The notes under the pieces are model-generated. The model ran no database searches and was not told the origin of the DNA. It saw only the letters and a program-made list of their open reading frames with translations. Positions 9,676 to 18,218 of a stretch of 64,000 bases of DNA are shown here, one piece after another (the stretch's first letter is position 1; each line of letters opens with the position of its first letter). The stretch spans positions 7,004,001 to 7,068,000 of the forward strand of contig NZ_CP108454.1 of NCBI RefSeq assembly GCF_036240795.1. Reading direction: 5' to 3'. Both the position numbers and the translations under genes were made by a program. Origin of the DNA: Streptomyces sp. NBC_01268. GTDB taxonomy: Bacteria; Actinomycetota; Actinomycetes; Streptomycetales; Streptomycetaceae.

Positions 9676-10383
9676 ATGATCAAAGGCGTGATGTTCGACT
9701 TCTCCGGCACGCTGCTGCGTGTCGAGTCCACCGCGCACTGGCTGGACGCCGTCCTGTCCGACACGGGCGCGCGGCTGTCCGGCGACGAGTTCGGCCACGC
9801 CGTGGAGCGGCTGACCCGGTACGGGGCGCTGCCCGGCGGCCCGTCGCCGCGCGAGGTGCCGGCGCGGCTGCGGAAGCTGTGGGACGAGCGCGACCTCGAC
9901 GCCGAGCGGCACCGCGCCGCGTACTCCGGGCTGATCCAGGAGGCCGGGGTGACCGAACCGGAGCTGGTCCGCGCCCTGTACGACCGGCACATGGACCCGG
10001 CGGCCTGGCATCCGTACCCCGACACCGCGCGGACGCTCGGCGAGCTGAGCCGCGGCGGGGTGCTGGTCGCCGTCGTCAGCAACATCGGCTGGGACCTCCG
10101 GCCGGTGTTCCGCGCGCACGGTCTCGACGAGTGGGTCGACCTCTACGCGCTCTCCTACGAGGTCGGCGTCCAGAAGCCGGACCCGGAGATCTTCCGGTTC
10201 GCCTGCGACGGGCTCGGGCTCGCCCCCGCCGAGACGCTGATGGTCGGCGACGACCGTACCGCCGACGGCGGCGCGCTGGCGCTCGGAGCCCGGGTGCACT
10301 TCGTCGACCACCTCCCCGTCGACCGGCGGCCCGACGGCCTGCGTCCGGTCTTCGGGCTGCTGGGTGACGCGGGCCGCGCCTGA
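9676..10383 (+). CDS. HAD-superfamily hydrolase
   Basis: 235 aa from ATG 9676 with GGGGG just upstream. HAD motifs: I, FDFSGTLL (Asp8 nucleophile; the usual second Asp is Ser10); II, VVSN; III, Lys in GVQKPDPEIF; IV, MVGDDRTADG. A helical cap domain lies between motifs I and II. The loss of the second motif-I Asp, the general acid/base of phosphatases, is shared with some non-phosphatase HAD branches such as dehalogenases and phosphonatases, so calling it a phosphatase would be unsafe. Cytosolic; substrate unknown. It diverges from the AhpD-like gene. Confidence 0.85.
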   Translation: MIKGVMFDFSGTLLRVESTAHWLDAVLSDTGARLSGDEFGHAVERLTRYGALPGGPSPREVPARLRKLWDERDLDAERHRAAYSGLIQEAGVTEPELVRALYDRHMDPAAWHPYPDTARTLGELSRGGVLVAVVSNIGWDLRPVFRAHGLDEWVDLYALSYEVGVQKPDPEIFRFACDGLGLAPAETLMVGDDRTADGGALALGARVHFVDHLPVDRRPDGLRPVFGLLGDAGRA

Positions 10384-10710
10384 AGGGACCCGTGTTGACG
10401 CCGGCGTGGGTTTCCGGCTGAGGTGATGTGGCCTCAGGTCTGCCTGAGGGAAGGGAAGTTGTCCGCGAGGTGAGCGGGGGCGTGCGCTCCGGCGCACAAC
10501 CTCGCGCCCTGCTCGCGCGCTCACCCGAAGGGGCGGGGGAGGCCCTCGAAAACACCGATCGGAGCGCAATCGCCCGATCGGTGTCTCTTCTCCTCCGCAC
10601 GGAGTAGAAGCCCTTGTCGGAGGGTGTGCGGACATGCGTCCCTATGTCCTGCCGCACGCCGGAGTCGCGTTCTCGCTCCGCGGTCCGCCGCGGCGCGAAA
10701 GGACGCGTGC
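10384..10710. other. Leader region upstream of the contractile injection operon
   Basis: 327 bases without a supported gene. It holds two hairpins: CCTCAGG-TCTG-CCTGAGG at 10432-10449, and an 11-bp stem at 10552-10584. The promoter of the long plus-strand CIS operon should lie here, but I cannot place a -10/-35 pair with confidence. Confidence 0.5.
10552..10584. terminator. Perfect 11-bp inverted repeat, terminator or operator
   Basis: ACACCGATCGG and CCGATCGGTGT flank an 11-base loop and are followed by CTCTTCTCCT. It could end HAD transcription or act as a control element before the CIS operon. Confidence 0.5.
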
Positions 10711-11511
10711 ATGGGTGTCATCCAGGACCGGGCCATGGTCCGGCTCGCCGACCCGGCGTTACTCGGCGCGCTGCTCGAACCCCGGGCCCGGTTCCTCGTC
10801 GAGCGGACCCACGAGCTGGAGTACGAGCGGATCGACTCCGTGGCGGCGCTGCGGGTCCGCAAGGTCTCGGCCCAGTGGCCGCTGTTCCCGCCGGACTCCC
10901 GACGGGGCAGCTGGAGTCAGGTCGTCCCCGGCACGACCCTCGCCGACTTCTCCTGGTCGGGCGAGACGCCCGAGCCCGTGTGGATCGACGTCCTCGCCGA
11001 GCTGGAGATCGACGTGGTCGCCGAGACCGACCCCGGCGGCCTCGACTCCCTCGTGGTCAAGGCGGTCGACGAGTACGCCACCCTGGACGAGTTCCGCGCC
11101 CAGTTCCGCTTCCTGGACCTGGACGCGTTCATGCGCGGCCACGGTCTCGTCACCGTGGAGGACCTGCGCGAGTCCGGCGAGTACCTCCGTACCGAGGTGA
11201 GGCTGCGCCGGCCGCCCGTCTTCGACCCGGGGCATCCCGCGAACCGTCGGACCGTCGCCGTGGACGCCGCCGTGGTCGTCGGGGCCTCCGACGACGTCGC
11301 CGGTGCGGTACGGGCGGCCCGCCTGGTCGCCGCCGCGGCACGCGACCGCCCGCTGTCGCCGGGGGCCTTCGGGACGCGCGTCGCGCCGTACGCGCTGGTG
11401 GCAGCCTTTCCCGCCCCCGTACCGCAGCCGCCCGCCCAGCCGGGGCTCACCCAGGCGCAGATCGAGAGCCTCCTCGAAGGCGCGGGCATCGCGGCGCTCT
11501 TCCTGACCTGA
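10711..11511 (+). CDS. First gene of CIS operon, unknown protein
   Basis: 266 aa from ATG 10711, with AAAGGA 8 bases upstream. I do not recognise the family. The first ~100 residues are mixed alpha/beta with many Trp and Phe (SWSQVVPGTTLADFSWSG), then come LDLDAFMRGHGL and an acidic alpha/beta part. The C-terminus has a Pro-rich linker and a short helix, QIESLLEGAGIAALFL. There is no signal peptide or membrane segment. It directly precedes the sheath gene in the same direction, a place where contractile tail loci often encode a cap, terminator or adaptor protein; that role is inference from position only. Confidence 0.6.
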   Translation: MGVIQDRAMVRLADPALLGALLEPRARFLVERTHELEYERIDSVAALRVRKVSAQWPLFPPDSRRGSWSQVVPGTTLADFSWSGETPEPVWIDVLAELEIDVVAETDPGGLDSLVVKAVDEYATLDEFRAQFRFLDLDAFMRGHGLVTVEDLRESGEYLRTEVRLRRPPVFDPGHPANRRTVAVDAAVVVGASDDVAGAVRAARLVAAAARDRPLSPGAFGTRVAPYALVAAFPAPVPQPPAQPGLTQAQIESLLEGAGIAALFLT

Positions 11512-11527
11512 CGCGACCGCTGCCTCC

Positions 11528-11574
11528 GTTCCGCCGCCTCCGCGCCGCTGCTCCTGTTCCGCCGCCTCCGCGCC
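11528..11574. repeat. 19-bp direct repeat in the gap before the sheath gene
   Basis: GTTCCGCCGCCTCCGCGCC occurs at 11528-11546 and 11556-11574 within a pyrimidine-rich 182-base spacer. Probably replication slippage; no function claimed. Confidence 0.6.
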
Positions 11575-11693
11575 ACCGCCTCCGCATCGCCGCTCCCGCA
11601 CTGCCGCCCGGGGACCCTCCGGGGCCGACGCCCCGCCCGATCCCGACCGGCGAGCCCCGAAGACCGTCCCCGTTCCGGAAGGAAGCAGGTCCC

Positions 11694-12830
11694 ATGCCCG
11701 ACAGTCCCGTCCGCTACGTCCGCGTCAAGACCGAGGGCGTCCCCTTCGCCCCCGCCGTCCGCGCCTACGGGAACATCGCCGTCATCGGCGTCGCGACCCC
11801 GCCGACCAACCCGCCCGCGGACTTCCTCCCGCCCAACACGCCCTACCTGTTCACCGACGTCAACGAGGCCCGCAGGATCGCCGCCGGGCCCCTCGGCGAC
11901 GCCATCGCGACGGCCCTCGTGCAGGAGCCGGGCCCCAGCGAGGTCTGGGGCGTACGGCTCGCGCAGTCCAACGCCCACGACGACGCCTTCACCAAGGTGG
12001 GCACGCTGAACGTGCAGATCGTCGTCGTCGCCGACACCGAACTGACCCTCAGCGCTCCGCCGGGCGGCGGCCCGGTCGCGCCGACCCCCGGCATCGCGAA
12101 GCTGGCCGAGCACGTCGCCGCCCCCGCGGCCGACGGCATGGAACGCATCGGCGTCGCGATGCTCGCCAAGGGCGCCGCCGACCCCGCCGTGGTGACCGGC
12201 AACCTCGTCACCGAGCGCATGGTCTACGTGGCGCACAAGAGCGACGAGGACGTCGCCGCCGCCGTCGCCGGGACCATCGCGGGCCACGAGCCGCACGTCT
12301 CCCTGCTCCTGAAGAGGGTCAAGGTGCGCTCCGACGCGTTCTCCGCCGCGGACCTCGTCAAGCTGAACGACTCCGAGGGCCCGAACAGCGCGGGACCGGC
12401 CGGCAAGGGCGTCAACTGGCTGGTCGACCCGCCGCTCATCCCCGGCGCGGGCGTCTACCTCGGCGAGGGCTACACCGGCAATCCCCGCGGGAAGAAGTAC
12501 ATCGACATCGTCCGGACCGTCGACGACATCACCTTCCGGCTCAAGGCTCGGCTCATCGGCACCATCGGCAACCTGCGGATCAGCCGCTCCGGCCTGCGCG
12601 GACTCGTCGCGGAGATGGAGACCGTCCTCGAACCCCTGCGCAGGTCCGAGGTCATCGAGGCGTACGAGATCGTCGTCCCCATCCTCTCCCTGCTCGACAA
12701 GCCGCAGCGCACCCCGGTCGAGGACGCCCTCGTCCAGGCCGCCCAGACCGACCGCGCCGCCGAGGCCATGGTGCGGGTCGACTACGCGGGCGCGATCCAC
12801 CGCATCAACATCACGCTCAAGTTCGACTGA
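11694..12830 (+). CDS. Contractile tail sheath protein
   Basis: 378 aa, ATG 11694 behind GGAAGGAAGCAGG. N-terminal PVRYVRVKTEGVPFAP... then VAVIGVA-like and TDVNEARRIAAGPLGDAI segments are typical of phage/CIS sheath proteins. The C-terminal third (FRLKARLIGTIGNLRISRSGL ... HRINITLKFD) matches the inner sheath domain, whose extended termini form the handshake between subunits. The length is close to minimal sheaths of P2-like tails and R-type pyocins and shorter than most extracellular CIS sheaths. It would polymerise around the tube and contract to drive it out. Only one sheath gene is present. Strong call from fold features and the neighbouring tube and baseplate genes. Confidence 0.88.
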   Translation: MPDSPVRYVRVKTEGVPFAPAVRAYGNIAVIGVATPPTNPPADFLPPNTPYLFTDVNEARRIAAGPLGDAIATALVQEPGPSEVWGVRLAQSNAHDDAFTKVGTLNVQIVVVADTELTLSAPPGGGPVAPTPGIAKLAEHVAAPAADGMERIGVAMLAKGAADPAVVTGNLVTERMVYVAHKSDEDVAAAVAGTIAGHEPHVSLLLKRVKVRSDAFSAADLVKLNDSEGPNSAGPAGKGVNWLVDPPLIPGAGVYLGEGYTGNPRGKKYIDIVRTVDDITFRLKARLIGTIGNLRISRSGLRGLVAEMETVLEPLRRSEVIEAYEIVVPILSLLDKPQRTPVEDALVQAAQTDRAAEAMVRVDYAGAIHRINITLKFD

Positions 12831-12851
12831 TCCGACCAAGGAGCCGTCCCC

Positions 12852-13244
12852 ATGTCCGACTGGAACACCCGGCTGGAAGTGAAACTCGCCGGCCGGACGA
12901 TCTCGCCGATCACCAACTTCTCCCCGTCGTTCAACGTGCCGCACACGGTGATCCACAGCCTGGAGGCGGACGGCGTCGGCTATGTGCGCCAGCCCTTCAC
13001 CTTCACCTTCACGCTCACCATCCCGGCCATCGCGTCGGCCGTCGCCGATCTCACCGAACTCGCCGTCAACGGTGGTGAGTTCGCCATCGCGGTCGCCGAG
13101 AAGAAGGGCACCGACTGGGCGTTCTCCTCGCTCAAGTTCAGCCGCTGCGTGGTCAGCGCCGCCCAGCCCAGCAACATCACCGTCGACGGCGTCCCGCAGG
13201 CCACCTTCACCTGCATGGCCCTCAACGTCGGCGTGGAGGACTGA
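12852..13244 (+). CDS. Inner tail tube protein
   Basis: 130 aa, ATG 12852, 21 bases after the sheath stop with AAGGAG upstream. It starts SDWNTRLEVKLAGRTISPI and contains the segment HSLEADGVGYVRQPFTFTF and alternating beta strands with few helices, as expected for Hcp/gp19-like tube subunits that stack as hexameric rings. Slightly shorter than usual (about 140-160 aa). It is the only tube-like gene here, whereas many extracellular CIS have two or three. Function rests on the sheath-tube order and the beta-barrel pattern. Confidence 0.75.
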   Translation: MSDWNTRLEVKLAGRTISPITNFSPSFNVPHTVIHSLEADGVGYVRQPFTFTFTLTIPAIASAVADLTELAVNGGEFAIAVAEKKGTDWAFSSLKFSRCVVSAAQPSNITVDGVPQATFTCMALNVGVED

Positions 13245-13246
13245 CC

Positions 13247-13516
13247 ATGACGCCCGACGACGCCCCCGAAGCGACGGCCCGCGCCGGCGACCGGGTGGAG
13301 CGCACCGGCATCGCCCTCGTCCACGAGGGCGAGTACATCGTGCCCGCCCCCGGCAGCGAGGCCGTGGTGTCGCACCAGAGCGACGCAGGACAGGTCGTCC
13401 ACTACCACTTCCCCGTGGAGGTGGAGGTGGTCGGCGCCCTCCAGGACCACCACGTCCGGCGGATCGCCGCGCACGTCTTCGAGGAACTCGACCGTGAACT
13501 CGGCAGCCGGGGATAG
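13247..13516 (+). CDS. Small CIS protein with tape-measure-like HEGEYIVPAPG motif
   Basis: 89 aa, ATG 13247 only two bases after the tube stop. The N-terminal half has TGIALVHEGEYIVPAPGSEA, similar to the short glycine/proline motif seen in many phage tape-measure or tail-tip proteins. The C-terminal half is an amphipathic helix (DHHVRRIAAHVFEELDREL). Far too short to be a tape measure. It may be an assembly chaperone or adaptor made in the slot where tape-measure chaperones usually lie. Not recognised as a named family. Confidence 0.55.
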   Translation: MTPDDAPEATARAGDRVERTGIALVHEGEYIVPAPGSEAVVSHQSDAGQVVHYHFPVEVEVVGALQDHHVRRIAAHVFEELDRELGSRG

Positions 13517-13519
13517 CCC

Positions 13520-14020
13520 GTGGCGGACAAGGTGCTCGTCGGCACGATCCCCCTGCTGTACGTGCAGAGCATCACCATGACCGAGGGGTACCGGGTCGAG
13601 CGGATCCTGGGCAGCAGGTTCTCCCAGGCCACCCAGCCGTCCACGAAGACCCTGACCGTCGAGGCGGTGCTGCTCGGCCCGGACCGGTTCGCGACGAAGA
13701 AGGCGCTGGAGGTGCTCGCCCTCACCTCACGGGCGCTGCTCTCCGCCGCGGGCCCGACGCTCGCCGCCACCGGCATCCCCGTCGTCTGCGGGCTCACGCT
13801 CAGCCTCGACATGCAGATCACCGACCTGCGGTTCGCGCAGAGCGTGCAGAAGCGGGACGCCTTCGACCTGTCCATGACCCTCCAGTACGTGCCCCGCTCC
13901 AGCCTGAGCGCGTTGGCCGGCGAGGCCGCCGACTTGGCGCTGGCCGCCGGGAGCGCCGGCGTCCCCTCCGTACCCGCCCCCGGAGCCGTACCCCGCTCAC
14001 CCGGCCCCCCGCTCCTCTGA
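13520..14020 (+). CDS. Putative baseplate/tube-initiator component
   Basis: 166 aa from GTG 13520, three bases after the previous stop. It is mostly beta-strand in the first 130 residues (GTIPLLYVQSITMTEGYRVE ... DAFDLSMTLQYVP), then has an Ala/Pro/Ser-rich tail of about 35 residues. The strand pattern and the phrase 'VQSITMTEG' recall tube-like or hub-adjacent proteins of contractile tails. A second tube-like protein, such as a tube initiator, is a reasonable alternative. The position between tube and plug genes supports a structural role; the exact part is inference. Confidence 0.55.
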   Translation: MADKVLVGTIPLLYVQSITMTEGYRVERILGSRFSQATQPSTKTLTVEAVLLGPDRFATKKALEVLALTSRALLSAAGPTLAATGIPVVCGLTLSLDMQITDLRFAQSVQKRDAFDLSMTLQYVPRSSLSALAGEAADLALAAGSAGVPSVPAPGAVPRSPGPPLL

Positions 14021-14096
14021 GCCCGGCCCCCCACCCCGACCCCCATCCCGATCCCGACCCCACGAGAACGCCGCCCCGTCCCGAGAGGAGGCCCCG

Positions 14097-14447
14097 ATGC
14101 AGGCGAGTCTGCCCGTCGACGCCGACGAAGGATTCCCGCAGTCCTTCCGGCTGCGCTTCGGCGAGCGCGTCTACCGGATCGAGCTGTACGTCAACGCCGC
14201 CGAGGAGACGGTGGCCGCCGGCGGCGTGCTCGACCTGCTCGGCGGCGGCCCGTTCCTCGTGATCGCCGTATCCCGCGAGGAACCCGGCGGACTCGTCCCC
14301 CTGCTGCGCCGCAAGGCCGTCCGCGACCTCCCCTGCCCGGCCGGCGAGCTTCGGCTCGTCTTCCGGGAGGCCCGCGTCGACGTCCGCAACCTCAACGGCA
14401 CCGGCAGCTACGGCTCGAAGGTCCTCGCGGGGGTGTCGGCCCGGTGA
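14097..14447 (+). CDS. Baseplate plug-like protein
   Basis: 116 aa, ATG 14097 with GAGAGGAGG upstream. Short all-beta protein: FPQSFRLRFGERVYRIELYVN, then GGVLDLLGGGPFLVIAV, LVPLLRRKAVRDL and ELRLVFREARVDVRNL. Size and strand order resemble small baseplate plug proteins of contractile tails, the DUF6983-like group. Its stop overlaps the hub gene start (GTGA), so the two are probably translated together. The exact family cannot be confirmed by eye. Confidence 0.5.
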   Translation: MQASLPVDADEGFPQSFRLRFGERVYRIELYVNAAEETVAAGGVLDLLGGGPFLVIAVSREEPGGLVPLLRRKAVRDLPCPAGELRLVFREARVDVRNLNGTGSYGSKVLAGVSAR

Positions 14448-16147
14448 GCTTCGCCATCCGCTACAGCCTCACCGTCGCCGAGGAGGAGAGCACCGACGTC
14501 GCCGCCGCGGGCCGCCTCGCCGAGGCGGCCGCCACCGAGGCCGGCCCGCTCGCGGGCCTCGGCGGCCTCACCGCCCTCCCCCTGACCGTCTCCAACGACG
14601 TCTTCGGCGGCTCCCTCGTCCTCGACGCCGACATCACCGTCACCATGGGCGAAGGCGCCGTCGCGAGCACCTTCGATGCGGTCCTGGTCAACCTGCCCGC
14701 CGAGACCGTCAAGACGCTCCGTGACACCCTCGCCCGCCGGCCGCTCGCCGCCACCGTACGACTCGGCTACTTCGACGACCCCGGCATCGGCCGCCGGCCC
14801 GTCATGACCGGCCGGGTCGTCAAGCTGACCTCCTGGGTCGCCGAGGACGGCCTCAGCCGGGTCAGGCTCACCGGCCAGGACGCCGGGGGCTACGCGCTGC
14901 GCATGACCTCCGCGGCCGTCCACCGGGCCCAGTCCACCGACGCCCTGGACTTCGCCGACAAGGTCGTCCACGCCGCCGGCCTCACCCTCGCCGAAGGCTC
15001 TGCCCTCGCGACCCGGCTCGCCGACCACACCGTGCGTAACCCCACCGCGCTCGACGCGCTCCGTGAACTCGCCCGCACCGCCCGCGCCCCCGTCGTCATC
15101 CGCGACCGGAGGGTCCTCATCGGCCCGGCCGTCGGCACCGACGACCCCGCCCCGGTCGCCTTCGACCCGGAGGTCAACCTCGTCTCGTACGGCGACGCGC
15201 AGGGTGAGGAGACGCTCGTCGTGGCCCCCGGAGAGGAACGCCCGCCGGTCCGCAACTCCTTCGACCTGGTCGTCCTGGGCCACCCCGACCTGCGGGTCGG
15301 CCAGGTCGCCACCTTCCACCGCTTCCCCGACGCCCCCACCGGAACGCTCCGCGTCAACCGGCTCGTGCACCGCTTCGGCGTGCGCACCGGGTACGTCTGC
15401 GAGGTGCAGCTCGTCGCCGCCCGCGCCGGGGAGTCCGTCGAGGCCGTCGACGGGGTCCGCGCCTTCACCGACCGCCTCGACGCAGGCGCCGAACGCGCCC
15501 TGCTCGCCCGCCCCTCCGTCGACGTCGGCGAGGTCAGCGCCTACAAGGGCGCGGGCCACCAGGTCTCCCTCCGCTACGGGCAGTCGCCGCCGCCCTCCAT
15601 GACCATGCCCAGCGTCACGGGGCCGGTCGGCGACGACGTCCTGCTCGACAAGCCCGTCGCCGCGCCCTTCGCGTTCGGCCCGTGCGGGCTCATGACGCCC
15701 GTCTACCCCGGCATGCGGGCCCTGCTCGCCCACAACCGCAACCTCGTCAACGACGCCGCCGTCGTCGGCTACCTCTGGCCCCGTACCCCCGGCGCCCGGG
15801 CACCCGCGCCCGAACCCGGCGACTACTGGCTCGCCCTGCCCACCGGCACCGACGCCGACGGGCAGCCCACCGGCCCCGGCGTCAACGACCTCACCGACGC
15901 CACGGGCGGCCGGATCGTCCAGGCCCGCGGCCTGCACATCCTCGTCGGCACGCCGAAGCTCCCGCAGGTCGGCACCCGCCCCACCCCGCCCGACGACGAC
16001 TCGATCACCATCGAGCACCACACCGGCACCACCATCGAGATCGACGCCGCCGGCGCCGTCACCGTCCGCACCGAAGGCGGCGGGATCACCCTGACCAACG
16101 GGACCGTGAGCCTGTCCCTCGACGGCGCCTCGGTCCAGGTGACGTGA
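14444..16147 (+). CDS. Baseplate hub-spike protein (gp27/gpD-like)
   Basis: 567 aa from GTG 14444, overlapping the plug stop. Residues ~1-340 show the gp27/late-control-D pattern: a first beta domain with VMTGRVVKLTSWV and RVRLTGQDAGGYALR, a helical part ALDALRELARTARAP and a second barrel FDLVVLGHPDLRVGQVATF. Residues ~370-500 look like the OB-fold of spike proteins (GLMTPVYPGMRALLAHNRN...YWLALP). The end (TIEIDAAGAVTVRTEGGG) is a repeating beta-helix strand set like a gp5/VgrG needle. Hub and spike are therefore one chain, at the tip of the tube. Stop and start overlap the PAAR-like gene. Confidence 0.8.
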   Translation: MSFAIRYSLTVAEEESTDVAAAGRLAEAAATEAGPLAGLGGLTALPLTVSNDVFGGSLVLDADITVTMGEGAVASTFDAVLVNLPAETVKTLRDTLARRPLAATVRLGYFDDPGIGRRPVMTGRVVKLTSWVAEDGLSRVRLTGQDAGGYALRMTSAAVHRAQSTDALDFADKVVHAAGLTLAEGSALATRLADHTVRNPTALDALRELARTARAPVVIRDRRVLIGPAVGTDDPAPVAFDPEVNLVSYGDAQGEETLVVAPGEERPPVRNSFDLVVLGHPDLRVGQVATFHRFPDAPTGTLRVNRLVHRFGVRTGYVCEVQLVAARAGESVEAVDGVRAFTDRLDAGAERALLARPSVDVGEVSAYKGAGHQVSLRYGQSPPPSMTMPSVTGPVGDDVLLDKPVAAPFAFGPCGLMTPVYPGMRALLAHNRNLVNDAAVVGYLWPRTPGARAPAPEPGDYWLALPTGTDADGQPTGPGVNDLTDATGGRIVQARGLHILVGTPKLPQVGTRPTPPDDDSITIEHHTGTTIEIDAAGAVTVRTEGGGITLTNGTVSLSLDGASVQVT

Positions 16148-16491
16148 TGCCCGAAGTCCTCACCACCGCCTCCGTCCTCACGTGCGCCCACGGCGCCACC
16201 GTCCTCACCACCGCCTCGCAGAGCGCGCTGACCATCGACGGAGCCCCCGCCCTGCTCGTCACCGACCTGCTCACCGCCACCGTCCCCGCCTGCCCCAACA
16301 CCGACGTCAGCAAGGGCCAGACGCCCTGCGTGAAGATCACCGCCGTCAGCGTCGGCGCCAGCCGCCTCCTCAAGGTCAGCGGCACCCCCGTCGCCCTCGC
16401 CACCGCGAAGGGCACCACCCAGGCCACCCCCGTCCTCCCCTTCGCCTGGCAGGTCGAGGACCCGGGCCAGACCCTGCTCCGTACGGACTGA
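16147..16491 (+). CDS. PAAR-like spike tip protein
   Basis: 114 aa, ATG 16147 overlapping the spike stop by one base. VLTCAHGATVLTTASQSALTIDG, then VPACPNTDVSKGQTPC and SGTPVALATAKGTTQ, is the Cys-containing short beta-repeat pattern of PAAR-like (DUF4280-type) tips. The Cys and His residues (CAHG, PAC, TPC) could bind a metal at the apex. It would cap the spike and sharpen it for membrane piercing; coupling to the hub gene supports this. Confidence 0.7.
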   Translation: MPEVLTTASVLTCAHGATVLTTASQSALTIDGAPALLVTDLLTATVPACPNTDVSKGQTPCVKITAVSVGASRLLKVSGTPVALATAKGTTQATPVLPFAWQVEDPGQTLLRTD

Positions 16492-16505
16492 GGAGCCGCA
16501 AGCCC

Positions 16506-16904
16506 ATGCCACCCCAAGCGCCGCTCGAACCCCTCGGTCACAGCCTCCTCCTCGACGACGGCGACCTCGTCGTCCGCGGCACCGGCCTCGCCGAGGTGCG
16601 CGGCCTCGCCAACCTCGTCCAGGCCCTCACGCTGCGCCTGCTCACCCCGTACGGCAGCGACCGCTGCGACCACCGCTACGGGCTCAGCGCAGGGCGGGCC
16701 TTCACCCACCCCGGCGGCACCCGCGTCCTCAAGGACCTGCTGCGCCTGGAGATCGTCCGCACCCTGGCCGCCGACCCACGGGTGCGGGAGGTCGCTGACG
16801 TCGCCTTCACCGAGGACCCCGCCGACCGGGTCCTGACCGTCCGGGTCCGCGTCGAGGCCCTCGACGGCCGGACCACCGCCCTGACCGCCGAAGTGGAGGT
16901 GTGA
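16506..16904 (+). CDS. Baseplate wedge protein gp25/gpW-like
   Basis: 132 aa from ATG 16506. It contains NLVQALTLRLLTPYGSDRC...RYGLSAG, LLRLEIVRTLAADPRVREVADV and RVRVEALDGRTTALTAEVEV, which is the gp25-like lysozyme-related wedge fold (GPW_gp25): a helix followed by the EIVR...DPRV segment and a final beta sheet. In contractile tails this small protein links the sheath base to the wedges. It is followed four bases later by the gpJ-like gene, the usual order. Confidence 0.82.
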   Translation: MPPQAPLEPLGHSLLLDDGDLVVRGTGLAEVRGLANLVQALTLRLLTPYGSDRCDHRYGLSAGRAFTHPGGTRVLKDLLRLEIVRTLAADPRVREVADVAFTEDPADRVLTVRVRVEALDGRTTALTAEVEV

Positions 16905-16907
16905 ACC

Positions 16908-18218
16908 ATGGCGTACGGCGTGACCCCCGACGGCTTCGTCCTCAAGGGTCTCGACGTGATCCTCGCCGAGAGCAAGGCCCGCACCCGGGCCGCGCTCGGC
17001 GCCGACGTCGACCTGTCTCCCACCAGCCCCCTCGGCAAGATCCTGGAAGTGGTCGCCCAGGAGGACGCCGAACTGTGGAAGCGGATGGAGGCCCTCTACT
17101 ACGGGCAGTTCACCGCCACCGCCGACGGCGCCGCCCTCGAACTCCTCGGCGACGACGCGGGACTCGCCCGCCACGCCGCCTGCCGCGCCGGGACCGTCGC
17201 CCTCACCCTGACCGGTGGCGTCCCCGGCCGGACCTACGTGGTGCCCGAGGCGACCGTCCTGCTCGGCGACGGCGACCCCGCCCGGGCCTTCGCCACCACC
17301 GCCCCCGTCGAACTGACCGCCGCCGCCCCCGCCCGTACCGTACGCGTCCTCGCCGTCGACCCCGGGGAGGCCCCGGTCGCGGCCGGGACCGTCGACGACG
17401 TGCACCCGGTGCACCGGGCCCAGTACCTCGCCGACTGGCCGCCCGCCGCGCTCGTCGTCACCAACCCGGCGCCCTTCGACGAGCTGATCCCCGAGGACGA
17501 CGACGCCTACCGCGCCCGGATCATCGCCCTCCCACGCGCCCTGTGGACCGTGGAGAGCGTCCGGCAGGCCGCCCTGGGCGTGCCCGACGTCATCGACGCC
17601 CGCGTCTCCGACCCGCTCGGCGGCATCGACGTCTCCCAGGCCTACTTCGGCGGCTTCGACTTCGGCGGCCGCACCTTCAGCGACGAACGCCGGGTCGGCG
17701 AACCGTACTTCGCCGAGGTCGCCGTCGCCCACCGCGGCCTGCGCCCCTGGCGCACCCTGCCCGCCCCGGGCTCCGTGACCGGCGTGTACGAGCTCGTCGA
17801 GGCGGCCGTGGACCGCGTCCGGCCGATCGGCGTCCACGTGGACATCGTCGAGGCCGACCACATCGACGTCGCCGTCCGCGCCGAGATCGTCCTCGCCGCC
17901 GGCTTCGACGGCCCCACCGTCATCGACCGCATCCGGGCACGCCTCACCGCCGACATCGGCCGTCTCCGGCTCGGCGACGACGTCCTCTACGCCCGCGTGA
18001 TGTGCGCCGTCGCCGAACAGCCCGGCGTCGACGACGTCCGCCGGCTCCACCTCCGACGCTGCCCGCCCGCCTTCGGCCGCTTCGGCTTCGGCGGCGTCCC
18101 CTACCAGCTCGGCATCGTCGAGGCCGCCATCGGCGAGTCCCTCGCCATGGGGCCGACCGAGATGGCCGTCTTCGCCGCCGACGCCGCCCTCGGCAGCATC
18201 GAGGTGGTCGGCCGATGA
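16908..18218 (+). CDS. Baseplate J-like wedge protein
   Basis: 436 aa, ATG 16908. Opening GVTPDGFVLKGLDVILAESKARTRAALGADVDLSPTSP and GKILEVVAQEDAELWKRMEALYYGQF are hallmarks of Baseplate_J/gp47 proteins, the gp6 equivalent. The middle has a beta domain (GVPGRTYVVPEATVLLG) and the end has a helical/beta part with IDRIRARLTADIG and RLGDDVLYARVMCAV. It forms the wedge ring that transmits contraction. The stop overlaps the next start (ATGA). Confidence 0.88.
   Translation: MAYGVTPDGFVLKGLDVILAESKARTRAALGADVDLSPTSPLGKILEVVAQEDAELWKRMEALYYGQFTATADGAALELLGDDAGLARHAACRAGTVALTLTGGVPGRTYVVPEATVLLGDGDPARAFATTAPVELTAAAPARTVRVLAVDPGEAPVAAGTVDDVHPVHRAQYLADWPPAALVVTNPAPFDELIPEDDDAYRARIIALPRALWTVESVRQAALGVPDVIDARVSDPLGGIDVSQAYFGGFDFGGRTFSDERRVGEPYFAEVAVAHRGLRPWRTLPAPGSVTGVYELVEAAVDRVRPIGVHVDIVEADHIDVAVRAEIVLAAGFDGPTVIDRIRARLTADIGRLRLGDDVLYARVMCAVAEQPGVDDVRRLHLRRCPPAFGRFGFGGVPYQLGIVEAAIGESLAMGPTEMAVFAADAALGSIEVVGR

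Noticed and set aside
14444..16491. Type VI secretion VgrG/PAAR pair
   Set aside because: No TssB/TssC pair, TssJLM membrane complex or ClpV; a Gram-positive host and gp25/gpJ/plug genes indicate a CIS.
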